Positions 1 through 10,818 of a stretch of 64,000 nt of DNA are shown piece by piece; positions within the stretch are counted from its first letter, which is position 1; the number at the start of each line of letters is the position of its first letter. A program made the translations under genes and the position numbers. The notes below the pieces were generated by a model. It did not search any database and was not told the DNA's origin. It saw nothing but the letters and a program-made list of their open reading frames with translations. The DNA comes from Miscanthus floridulus (lineage: Eukaryota; Streptophyta; Magnoliopsida; Poales; Poaceae): assembly GCF_019320115.1 (NCBI RefSeq), contig NC_089584.1:108393799-108457798 (forward strand), read 5' to 3'.

Positions 1-198
1 CTTCGCTCAAATGTGTTTACTTTTATGTGGGGGTGTCAAGTCAAATAATAATGCAGTTATCATGTTTTACGTACACCTACAGAAAGCCATTGTTGCTGAT
101 CTCAGCTAATCCTATCTTTGATCGGGTTTATTCGGGAAATTGTATGGATGCCATGAAACAGGTTAACTCTTGATAATTCCTAAAAGTAAGTTCCTTTA

Positions 199-558
199 GG
201 GGCCGTTTGGATCCTTTCATTTTGGAGGAATTGGAATCTACTTAATGGATTATAGGCTATTTGGTTTGGAATTTGACATTCCACAACTTTCCCAAGTTCA
301 CATATAAGCCTATCTCAAATTCATAGCGGGAGATCGAAATTGATTCTATAGATCACCATGCTATGTTTCTACTCTCCAACTTATAGCATGCTCTTCAACT
401 CACTTCTCTATAGTAGAAATGCAACGTATAAGTATCTCCCTTGTATGGCTAACAATAACATACAAATATGTTCCATATACAACCATATTAACTTAATTAA
501 TATGTGCCTAAATTATAATTATTCGAATGAATTCAATTCCTAGGATCCAAACGGGGCC
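199..558. mobile_element. Tourist-like MITE (PIF/Harbinger type)
   Basis: Terminal inverted repeats read GGGGCCGTTTGGATCCT at the left and AGGATCCAAACGGGGCC at the right. They are flanked by a direct TTA at 196-198 and 559-561, the target duplication expected for PIF/Harbinger MITEs. The 360 bp interior is AT-rich and has no credible gene. The element lies about 360 bp upstream of the HPt-like start codon, so it is within the likely promoter region. Confidence 0.85.
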
Positions 559-786
559 TTAATGATTTCTTTGCGATTGTTATAAACCAACATATATCTC
601 TTATAAAGAGATACAGGCTACAAGAATCCGCATCTATTCAAGTCACTCTCCAAAATGTGTATATCTTGTGCACACCGTGGCAATCAAATCACCTGTGCAT
701 GCAAGATGCTTACATTTGTTATCCAGAAACTGGAATATCTAAGTTTCACTTATGTTTGGTAGACAAATAGTAACTGCCTCCTCCAC

Positions 787-793
787 TATATAA
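787..793 (+). promoter_or_regulatory. Candidate TATA box of the HPt-like gene
   Basis: TATATAA lies 128 bases before the start codon at 921 in otherwise ordinary promoter-like sequence. Position and match suit a plant TATA box, but no transcription start can be read from the sequence. Confidence 0.4.
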
Positions 794-920
794 GCATATG
801 GCATGCTCAACTTTCTGTATCCATTGTTCCCACCTGTTTATATATGTCTTGTAACTTGTGAAGTGTGTTCCTATCTGTATCACCTTCGCCTTGCCACCCT
901 TTGGCTAGTCATTCATACGA

Positions 921-1703
921 ATGGATTATTCTAATTTGCGTCGCCAAGCTGCATCCATGAAAAAGAGTCTCTTTGATCAGGCCTGTATTATACTCTGGAG
1001 ATTTCTAATCAATATTTTATCTTTATGCTTTCACAAGGACCTAGAAGTTCAATCATACCTTTTTCCTATGTATAAGCATGCCTGCTTTTGATCCCATCCA
1101 TGGCAAACACTATTCTATGCTGTTTTATGGCTTTCAATGTTTTCCTTTTATATACCAAATGCTGACTCAGTAAGTTTTATTTCATCGACAGGGGTACCTA
1201 GATGAGCAATTTTGCCAGGTGGAAGACTTGCAGGATGAAGCTAGTCCTAATTTTGCGGAAGAGGTTGCCACTTTGTTTTTCAAGGACTCGGCCAGGCTAA
1301 TATCAAATGTTGAACAAGCTCTGTAAGTAAAACGGGCATATCAAGGGAGAAGTGTTTTCTTGTTCAAAAAGAAAGAAAATACGATGCAAGCAGAAGTGTT
1401 GAACTTGACTGATTAAAATTTTGTGACACTGCAGAGAAAAATACCCCAAAGATTTCAATAGATGGGATGCATACATGCAGCAGCTAAAAGGCAGCTGTTC
1501 CAGGTAGCTCTGGTGCTGCATCTGGATATATTTTTTCAGTTGCACATGATCCATGCTATGTGCCTGATTCAGTACAGCACACAGACCTTACTTTATAGTT
1601 TTGTGAATAATGAGGACTATGAGTTTAACTGAACATCCTGCAAAGTTGACACTATCCTTTTTGAAACAACTACTGCATGCTTCAGCTTCTTAAAAAAGTG
1701 TGT

Positions 1704-1748
<45 letters not shown>

Positions 1749-2406
1749 TCTGAAGCATATCAATGCCTCACTAATGACATGTCCAGTATGCTTGTAAACC
1801 AAGGTTCTTGGAGGCTTTAAGGTGGTCTGGTATCTCAGAGGAAAACTCATATTTTGTAGTTTTGTGTGCCAACCAAAAGCTTAACGTGTGCGAATGAACT
1901 TTTGTAAGCATGGCATGGTTCTGAATACATGTAAATAAAGCATAACTCTGACATCTGAACACATTATCATTGTTTTATATTTATATAAAGTTTACGTGTG
2001 TTTGACGATGTTACAAAACTTGATGCAGCATTGGTGCTTCAAGGATGAAGAGTGAGTGCATGTCATTCAGGGATTACTGTGGACAGGGAAATGTTGAAGG
2101 GTCTGTATCTCTCTGGCTTTTTAGTTCTTTCAGATTTTTGTCTCATGTCAAGAAATGAGAACAGCCATTGTTTACTCCTGTGGCATATTTCGGTTTGCAG
2201 TTGCATGAGATCGTTCCATAAAGTGAAGAGGGAGCACGGTGCCCTGAGGCAGAAACTAGAGGCCTATTTCCAGGTAATCATCCACGGTAAATCTCATCCA
2301 TCGTTCTGTAGCTTGTGTCATGAGCCTGGATCTCAGTTTGTGTTAATACACACAGCTGCTACGACAAGCTGGTCCTGCTGGAGCTGCCACCAGGCCCGGG
2401 ATGTAA
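921..2406 (+). CDS. Pseudo-histidine phosphotransfer protein (cytokinin signalling)
   Basis: Six exons give a 151-residue protein: 921-980, 1192-1322, 1435-1503, 2029-2100, 2201-2273 and 2356-2406. It begins MDYSNLRRQAASMKKS and ends RQAGPAGAATRPGM. Length and fold match plant AHP-type HPt proteins, which relay phosphate from hybrid sensor kinases to nuclear response regulators. The active-site block that normally reads HQLKGS reads QQLKGSCSS here, so residue 79 is Gln instead of the phosphorylated His. Such pseudo-HPts (AHP6 in Arabidopsis, the PHP proteins of rice) are known or proposed to damp cytokinin signalling by binding partners without passing phosphate. All junctions are GT-AG and in frame except the first donor, which reads CAG then GCCTGT (GC-AG type). 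Intron 3 carries a GT repeat and a 30-base G run. The frame is intact, so a functional gene is likely; a dominant-negative role is inferred. Confidence 0.9.
1698..1747. repeat. (GT)n followed by 30 consecutive G
   Basis: About ten GT units run directly into G at every position from 1718 to 1747, inside intron 3 of the HPt-like gene and on its sense strand. Such a run can form a G-quadruplex and is prone to slippage. The exact length may also be a sequencing artefact. Confidence 0.9.
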
Positions 2407-2671
2407 GAACTAGGAGCAGGAAAAGGGTGTATGGCACAAGAAGATGGCTCACTACAACTAACTGGCCCAGTGGCCCTGCTGCGCAGCAAGTAGGGGTCAG
2501 CATACGAAGCGAAACAAGAGATGATATGCATATGGATAGGCATAAAACTGTAATAAGAGATTATTTTTTCAAGAAAAAAAGTTAAGAGGAGAGGAAGGGA
2601 TGGGAACCTTGTGTAGCTGTGAGTTTACAAGCTTGCCTGAAAGATGGTATTATTGTCTCATGTGTAATGTA

Positions 2672-2921
2672 TTCCTTCCGTCCCAAAATAAATCAACTCC
2701 CGGAATCATCGTATCAAATTATCTTGAGTTTGACTAATTTTATAGTAAAGAACAATAACATTTATAGCATCAAATAAGTAGATGATGAAAATATACTTCA
2801 TGATGTATTTGATGATACTAATTTCGTGTCATAAATATTTATAATCTTTTCTATAAATTTGGTTAAAGTTAAAATAATTTGACTTAGGATAACTAAGTTG
2901 ATTTATTTTGAAACGATGGAA
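2672..2921. mobile_element. Stowaway-like MITE
   Basis: The left end reads TTCCTTCCGTCCCAAAATAA and the right end is its imperfect inverse, with about 30 bp of terminal similarity. TA flanks both sides (2670-2671 and 2922-2923), as expected for Stowaway (Tc1/mariner-type) MITEs. It lies in or just beyond the 3' region of the HPt-like gene. Confidence 0.8.
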
Positions 2922-2923
2922 TA

Positions 2924-5084
2924 AGATTACAGAAGTATATAAGTCATAGTATTGCTATTTTCCTCTTAGAGTCTTTGTCCACCAGGCTTATTCATGCATT
3001 TTTTCTCTCTCTTTTTGCTCATTTATCAACAGAAGCGTATTGTTGCAGTGCCCCTACACTTCAGGATCAAGGTGATAAAGGAGGGATTGCATGTGGATCA
3101 GGACGCTGTGCAGTGCTTATGTTGGACCGGTGCCTAGCGTGCTCTGAGCGCCATGCCGCCGTCTGGTACACCGTGGTCCTTGGAAGGGATTGGTGACGGC
3201 AGGTGGCCGCCAACCAAACCAACCGGGCAAACAGAAAGATATATACTCCCTCTATTTCCTAGCCTAGTTAGCTCGTTCCTCTCCATGGCCCGGAAATTTG
3301 GTCGTAGTTAGCTCATTCCTCTCCAGGGTGAAATTTAGTCCTCACAGGAATTTATAGACAAATCCAGAAATTTCGATCAGGACCAAAAATTCTGGTGCCT
3401 GTGATTTAATCCACTGCAAAGTTTTTGAGTTTCAGATTACACCTATTCACCCTCCTCCCCTCGAGGCATTGTGATCTTTTCATTCTGTTTTCGCTGCAAT
3501 GCTATACTCGATGTCTTCATCGTAGCCGCCTCCTGCAACCTAGACCAACCAAATTACTCTAGTTGCAAGTACAGACATCTGTCGTCTATACTTCCTTCCA
3601 GTTTAGCCCTTGAAGGCACGTCATTCAATCCACCCTTGAATCCGCGCGTGCAATTTGAATTGATCCACGCCCTTACTAATTTGGAAGCACGCAAACTCTT
3701 CCAATACAAACCTGCATCCTTAGCTTGCAGCGCCTCGTGTCGCCACGCCACCCCATAGCCGTCATACTCCTATGACATTGCTGCTAATGGGGCTACCCCT
3801 CTATTTTCTGAGTAGGCGCGGGAAGAAAAGTGTGACAGTTGGGATTAGGGTGAACTTTTTAGGGGAGTTGCGTCTCCCCCTCTATTTGGAGAGAGTTGGA
3901 GTGATTTTTGGTGATCACCAATTAATGGGGATAGAAAAGAGGAGCAGTTGGAACAATGTTTTTGAGCCAACTCCCCCAGTCTGATAGTTAAATTAGGGAT
4001 GGGGGAGCTGCTAGAGATGCTCTCCTTACCAAAACCTGCGTATCATCGTCAACATCAATACTTGCCATCTATTGAGTCCTTATGTATGCCCCTCCAGTCT
4101 TTGCCTTGCATCCTATCGTGGGAACCCCAAGACTCCAGCCGAGCTCATCGGGGAAAAACATTACTCCACTTGTCTTGCCAATACAAAAAGCTTGCGAGGT
4201 TGTCTTTTTTCAACCTTTCCCAATACTCGATTTCCTTGCTTGATCTCACCACGGCTTAATGATGGGCCTGCCAACATCACGACACCACATGCATGTAAGT
4301 AGGAAGTTAACACAAGATTGTTAGTCTCCTCTCTCTAGTTCCTCCATGCACCGCTCTTTAGGGTGACCACGTGCTGCCCAAAAACACAGAAATGCCTCCA
4401 CACACGTAACAGAATAGGACTCAGTTCAAAAAAAAAAAAACAGAATAGGACTCACCGTCACGTGGTGATATATTTAAGGTCATGTTTGGCAAGTTCCTTG
4501 TCAAGTGCTTCTTCGGAGGTGCCAGAGCACTTAAGGAAGAACCACTTTTTTTTTTAGATCTGGCTCCTCTACCATTCATTAGAAAAATAGATTCTCCTCC
4601 CCAAATGTTTAATATGGCTCCTTCGGCTCCTCCGTAGAAGCTATTGTCGGAGCCGTAGCCAGAGTCGTACCAAACAAGCCCTAGGTACATAGCAGAAGCT
4701 ATATATTTTAAAAAACTCAAAACGTCTTGTAATTTAGAATGGAAGAAGTATCAAACAACATTAGATGATCAAAATGATGCTTAACAGGAGAACAAGACCA
4801 GCCGAATACTAGTAGAACTATGAATGCCACAAACTCCTACATGACAAAGGTGGTGAACTCTCCATGGCAAGCGAAATCCACCGACCCTCTTTGTGGTTGA
4901 GCCATCCCTCTTCGCCATCGTTGTTCCACAGGTTGTTGCACACTAGATGAGGAGGGATGCATCATACACGTCTACTACTCTACAACACTTCCACTTCTAC
5001 CTCTCGCCGTCGTCTCCACTTTCGTCTCTCTGGCCATCTTCGCCACTCAATGCCGCTCCTCTTCGCGATCCACAACCATGGGGA
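2924..5084. other. Intergenic, no recognised gene
   Basis: Short open frames occur on both strands but show no recognisable domain and no convincing splice structure. A MITE-like inverted repeat lies at about 4479-4683. The last bases (5085-5089, CAACT) are the target duplication of the solo LTR that follows; host sequence resumes at 17296. Confidence 0.6.
4479..4683. mobile_element. MITE-like inverted repeat
   Basis: The left end GTCATGTTTGGCAAG and the right end CCAAACAAGCCCT are inverse to each other, and the interior is rich in GGCTCC/GGAGCC palindromic words. A related element with the same words sits at 18404-18592. No clear target duplication was found, so the superfamily is uncertain. 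Confidence 0.45.
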
Positions 5085-8000
5085 CAACTTGTGGTAGAAC
5101 CGCTTGAAATAATGCACTTACGGAGGCATTTGTCTTCCACTAGACACTAAGCACCCCGAGAGCGAGCTACATCGGGCGGATTCCGTCGAACACACCCCAA
5201 GGGAGAGCCCGAATAATCTACATTTTCCCCTCATGATCCAATAATGAGAACGAGTTTACATTGCTTAGTCCATTTCATACATCAAGAGTTCTTAGAAATA
5301 CATTATTACAGGACCAAATTCAGAGTACGGAAATTTAAACAGCGGAATAAAAAGAAATATCTATCGATAATACATAAGGATCCGTCCGTGCCCACCAGAA
5401 GAATCTTTCACACAACGGCTACGCCTCAAGTTGCACCTGCAACAGGGGTAAATAAACCCTGAGTACACAATGTACCAGCAAGACTTATCCGACTAGTGAG
5501 AATAATTTCCCGACTCCAAATGATATGATAAGCTTTATGGTTTGCTGGTTTTTCTTTTTACGGAAAGCAACACTAATAGTGAATCCTTATGTATATTTAT
5601 TATTAGCGGTCATGATTATTTCATTATCTAGCCATTCTATGTAAGCAACTGTTCTACTTTCAAGCAGGGGTTGAGCAAGCAGTTCCATTTCACCACCTTT
5701 CCTCTTTTAGTTCTTACTACGGTGCTAGACTGTAGACAAGCCATACCGGATCGCCGGCGATTCGCGAATCAATGTGCCCAGCTGGGTAACCCAAAACACA
5801 CACCCCGCTTGTACCCCAGGCACAAGCAGGACCAACCCACCACTCTTCTGTCATGAGGTCCAAGTCCCCGTCCAAACTTAGACTCCAAGCCCCTGCTCCT
5901 GAGTCCCGGACTCAGTGCGGTGCTTAGACCTCCACCATCCCGCCTCTAATCAGCCGGTCCGGAAAAGAGTCGGAACCCACGATAAGAGAGCAACAAGACT
6001 TATCTGCGCCCATACACAAGTATGTGCTCGGGATAATAAGTCTATGACTTGCCTAGAACCCAATGCAATGACCGGTCCTTAATCGACATAGACAGAGAAA
6101 CAGTGTAACCAAGCTATGCCCCGTTGGCCGCAGGACACAACCTCTTACACCCACCAATACCTAAACCATATCCCTGCCCGGTCTCCGTTTTTCTTTCACC
6201 ATTTTTATCATGAGTGATAATAATAATCACCTATTGTGAGTAACGGCAAGTTACTTATGCTACCGAAATTCTGAGCATAGCAACTACTCGACCTATACTA
6301 GTAGGACTTATAGGTAGATATATCTATGCATGTAGGTTCCATAAAATGCCTGTAACATAAATGCACATCATATATATTCAGTGATCATTCAAAATAAGGG
6401 TTATGCATCGAGGCTTGTCTTGGGTAGACGGGGTGTTAGCAAAGTCAGCAACTGATGGCTCCGGGGCTCCCTCCTGTACGAGAATCTCATCATCGTATTC
6501 CTCGATGATCTCCTCGTACTCCTGCTCACCCGTAGGCACGAACTCTACCAACTCGTTATCTACATACATAAAATGATGATGCGACACTTAATAATACGGC
6601 AACAACAACTCTTAAAATGAGAATGCATGTATTATCTTAGCAACTAACGGCATCCCTATTTTTATTATCGATTTAATATATAAACTACAACAAGGAATAC
6701 TTAGCTACCATATTTCTCAATATATTCCAAGGCTACAAAAATTACAGTGAGTGCCTAATAATGTTACGAGTCTACCATAAAATTTTCAGAGCTAGCACTT
6801 CTACCATTTCATCACGAAAATTCATTCTCTAAATAATCATAATAACAACAAGCATATTACAACAAATAAAGTAACCTTAAAGATACCACAGAACTGTATG
6901 AACTAAATACACTAAAAGCTAGATCATGAATTTAGGAACCTAACAAAATTTACTTCACAATTTTAGAACACTTACATAATTTTATATTAATCATTAAAGA
7001 TCAGTTCATAATTTAAATTAGAAAAGCAGTAACTAATTCCATAGAAAAGAAAAAGGACGAAACCACCCAGAGCGGCCCATCGTGGCTCGGCCCACGCACG
7101 CGCAGCGTGCGCGCACGCGCGATCCACTGTCGCGGCCCACGCGGGGCACGGCCCAACCGCGCGGCGATGACCCACGACAGGGAGGCCCGCGCGTGCCGAT
7201 TACTTATGCGAAAACCCCCTTGACCTATCAATGAATCACTCTGAGACCCACGACACTATTCCTACAGTCAGCTCTTTTACAAATATGCCCCTCTCCCTTT
7301 TCTTCTTTACCACGGGCGGGTACTCCGGCCACACCGGCGTGGCGGCGCTGGCACAGGACCGCTATGCCAGCCATCCTGGCCCTTCCCCGCCCCCGACAGC
7401 AAGCCGATGCTCACCCAGATGCATACGTGAAGCGGTGGGAGGTGAAGCGATGAACAGAGACGCGATCAAGAGCTCCTTCCACGACGACGGACACCCTACG
7501 GTGGCGGCAGCCGTGTTTCAGTGAGCCAAGACACAACCGAAGTAAAGGAACTAAAGGATGGGTATCAGCAACTCACCTAGAACCTACCTAACATGGTGGC
7601 TTGACCGGGGACGGATCGGGTGCGTTCGGCCACGCGCACACGGCAAGCTCCACGACGGGCTATGGTGGTGCGACCGTGTCAACGGTGTTGGGAAGGCAAT
7701 AGCAGTGCAAGTGGGGTGCGCAAGGGGTGGAGGGGATCAAGGCAAGACACAGTGCCTCAAAATTGGATGGAGGTGGATGGTACGAGACGGATTGGATAGG
7801 CGTCGTCGTTCGATCTTAAGGTGGTCGACGGAGGGGGAAGGTTCAAATTGGGACTCAGCACGGTACGACTGTAGTAGTGGGTGGGCTTGGCACGTAGCTA
7901 GGCTCCCCTTCAAGCTTCTGGCGTGCGCAATTACTTGGATTGGACCAGTGCTGCGAGCTGGCTCAGGCGTGGCTTAGTGACGCCGGCGTGACTCCATTAA

Positions 8001-8092
8001 AGGTGGAGGTGGATGGGGAGTGCAACGTGGCGCTTGTCACTCAATAGAAGAGGACAATGGCATACAGAGGAGGCTACAAGTGTGCATACGGG

Positions 8093-9489
8093 TGAAGGGG
8101 ACCGTGACGCCTAAGAGGGGGTGAATTAGGCAACTTAAAAATCTACTTCTAAATTATGGTCTCTTTTTCTAACCTTAGCAAAACTCATGCAAAAGATAAA
8201 CTATCTAAATGTGCAACTACGGTTTTACTAATGTGTTACTATCTCTACCACAAAAGGAGTAATACAAATCAATGTAAATGCGGAAGCTAAAGAGCAAGGT
8301 AGAGATATGCAAACTCCCATCGACGACTCTGGTATTTTTACTATGGTATCGAGAAGCACGCAAGCTTCCCCCTAGTCCTCGTTGGAGCCCCTCGTAAGGA
8401 ATCCCTTGCAAGGGCCAAGCTCCCAGTTGGGTAACTCCGTGGATAGCCTTGGGCCTTCCCCATGTACAAGTGGGTCTCCGATGTGCCTTCCGGCAAGCCT
8501 CTCACGGATGCTCCCCGTCGTCTTCACTATCAAGCTTCCGGCTAAAATGTCGCGGGCCTTGTTCCCTCTGGTACATGGTGGCGGCCACACCACAAACACG
8601 GTTGGTGTGATGTCGCAAGACTACAAGCCCCCCAATGTACAACAATGGTGCACGCAAGCACCGAGTGGTAAGAGGTATGCAAACCTCACTAAACATTAGG
8701 CCTAAACCTAGAGCAAGCGTATAAGCGGTGGTCTAATCAACCTAAGCACTTCGCAAAGCATCTACGCTAATCACCTAATGAATCACTAAGCACTATGTAA
8801 GTGGAGATCACTAAAATGGTGTATCAACACCCTTGATATGTTTCCTCAGCTCCACACTCCTCAAATGGCCGGTTGGGGGGTCTATTTATAAGCCCCACTG
8901 AGAAAGTAGCCATTGGGGACGAAATCCCTCTTTTCTGCTGCCGACCGGATGCTTATCACATCCTGACCGGACATGTCCAGTCGTCCCGACTGTTGGAGCC
9001 ATGATTCACTGATCAGACGTTGCCAGTGTCCGGTCACATGCCACCGAACACGTCTGGTCGCATTTTCGCCGCTCTAAAACCTCTCTGTACTCTATCGGAC
9101 TCTGTTGTCTTACATCTGGTCGATCTGCTGCTAGTGTTCGGTCCAGCGTCCGGTCACTGCTGCTGTCGAGCCTCTTGATCGGGCATCCGGTCACTGTGCA
9201 ACCAGCGTCTGGTCACTTCTATGAGCTCGTTTCTTCACGATCTTGCATATGGCTTGGTTCCTATCTTCATGCTTAGACTTTGCTTGGTATCTTGTGTCTT
9301 CTCTTATGCTTCTAAGGTCTTTCTTATGGTGTTGATCACCGGATCATCATGTCGCCTTCGTCCAAGTCATGTCTTGCACCCTATTGAACTACAACACAAA
9401 CACTTGCAAATCCATTAGTCTAATTTGGTTGTGTTGTTCATCAAACATCAAAATCCAAAGTAAATGGACCCAGGTCCATTTTTCTTACA
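8093..9489 (-). repeat. 3' LTR of the Copia element
   Basis: This 1397 bp LTR aligns base for base with the other LTR once the nested insertion is removed (1396 bp). Visible substitutions and small indels show the element is not brand new. The right part holds several copies of a GACCGGA / TCCGGTC-type word at about 8940-9210, as in Sirevirus LTRs. Confidence 0.9.
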
Positions 9490-9505
9490 ATCTCCCCCTT
9501 TTTGT
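9490..9505 (-). promoter_or_regulatory. Polypurine tract of the Copia element
   Basis: The plus strand reads ATCTCCCCCTTTTTG immediately after the left LTR, which is CAAAAAGGGGGAGAT on the coding strand, directly upstream of the 3' LTR. This is the expected position and composition for the second-strand primer of reverse transcription. Similar C-rich words recur at about 9750, 9811, 9940 and 10255. Confidence 0.8.
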
Positions 9506-10818
9506 GATTGATGACAACACGACCAAAGCAAGCAAATAATAAAAATTTGGAATTAAAAACTATCTACTTGCTAGGATGCAATGCAAGGGGCAAGGTTATA
9601 TGATGCTAAAAGATACTATTTGTAAGACTAAAAGATACTACATTAAAATGTATCTTGCCCTTGCAAAATGTGTCCATGTGGCATTATGGATTTAAGCCTT
9701 GCTTCCTACAAATTCTCCTCATTACATAGGCAATCCATAATCAACTATTCTCCCTTTCTAAGATCATTACCACTTGTAAATTATTAATGCTTGCTTTTGG
9801 TCCTCTAAATTCTCCCTCTTTGGAATCAAACACCGAAAAGAAAAACAATAGTAGCACAAGGGAGGGTCAAACTTTGTGATCCTTGATGTGTAGAGTGGAA
9901 TAGGTCATAAAATTTGACTCTCACATTATATAGATTAAGCTCCCCCTAAATATATGCATACATGTGGTAGAAAGCAAGGCATATGCATATTTGGCAAATT
10001 GTTGCTCAAGGGAATTTAATCTATATAATGCATGGAGAAAGCATATAAATATCAAAATGAAATCAACATGATGATATCGGTTTAGAAATACCACATGTGG
10101 AAACCAATTTAATTTCTACCACTTGCAATAGGTAGTGAATATTTGAAGTATGATGCTTAACTTCGGAGACCCCATTTTTCTTGGAATGAGACTACTACAC
10201 ACATGATAAGCTTGAAAGGGTGTTAGTCTCAAAGCATCCAACTTGTAGAGTAACCTCCCCCTAAATTTGTGCACACAAGTATGGAATACTTGTAGGAAAC
10301 ATGCACATTGATTTTAGAATCAATAATACCACTTGAAAGATGACATCACATGAATGTGAGAATCATTTTTGAAGATGATATTCGGGAGATATTATCTATA
10401 ATTTGGACTTTGACACATATTAGATGAACAATTGTAATGCAAGCTATGTGCCATGCTCCTAAATAATTTTAAACCATGTAGGTTTGCTCCAAGGGTTAAG
10501 AATAAAACCGAGCAAGCCTACCATAAGATATACCTAGTGTATGCATGACAAAAGATATAAATATGCAAATGCAAACATAGGCATAAAAAGTAACTAGATG
10601 CTTAAAGATACCAATTTGTAAGAAAAAATCACTTGTAGGAAATGCAAATTGATACTACTTGAAGGAAATTGAATCTAGTTACCTAACATGGGAAGGGAAA
10701 TTTGGGTCCATAGTATTCACTAACCCACTTGGCAATGATTTTGTCCATCCTGATACACCCCATGAAATGCACCCATACTTTGCCAAGTCTCCAAATTCTC
10801 TGAAGTCCATTGGACTTC

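Noticed and set aside
2975..3196. Open frame with an exon-like stretch after TCAACAG
   Set aside because: No recognised domain and no partner exons; probably chance.
6378..6587. Acidic 69-codon minus-strand frame in the first solo LTR
   Set aside because: Not conserved in the second copy of the same LTR.
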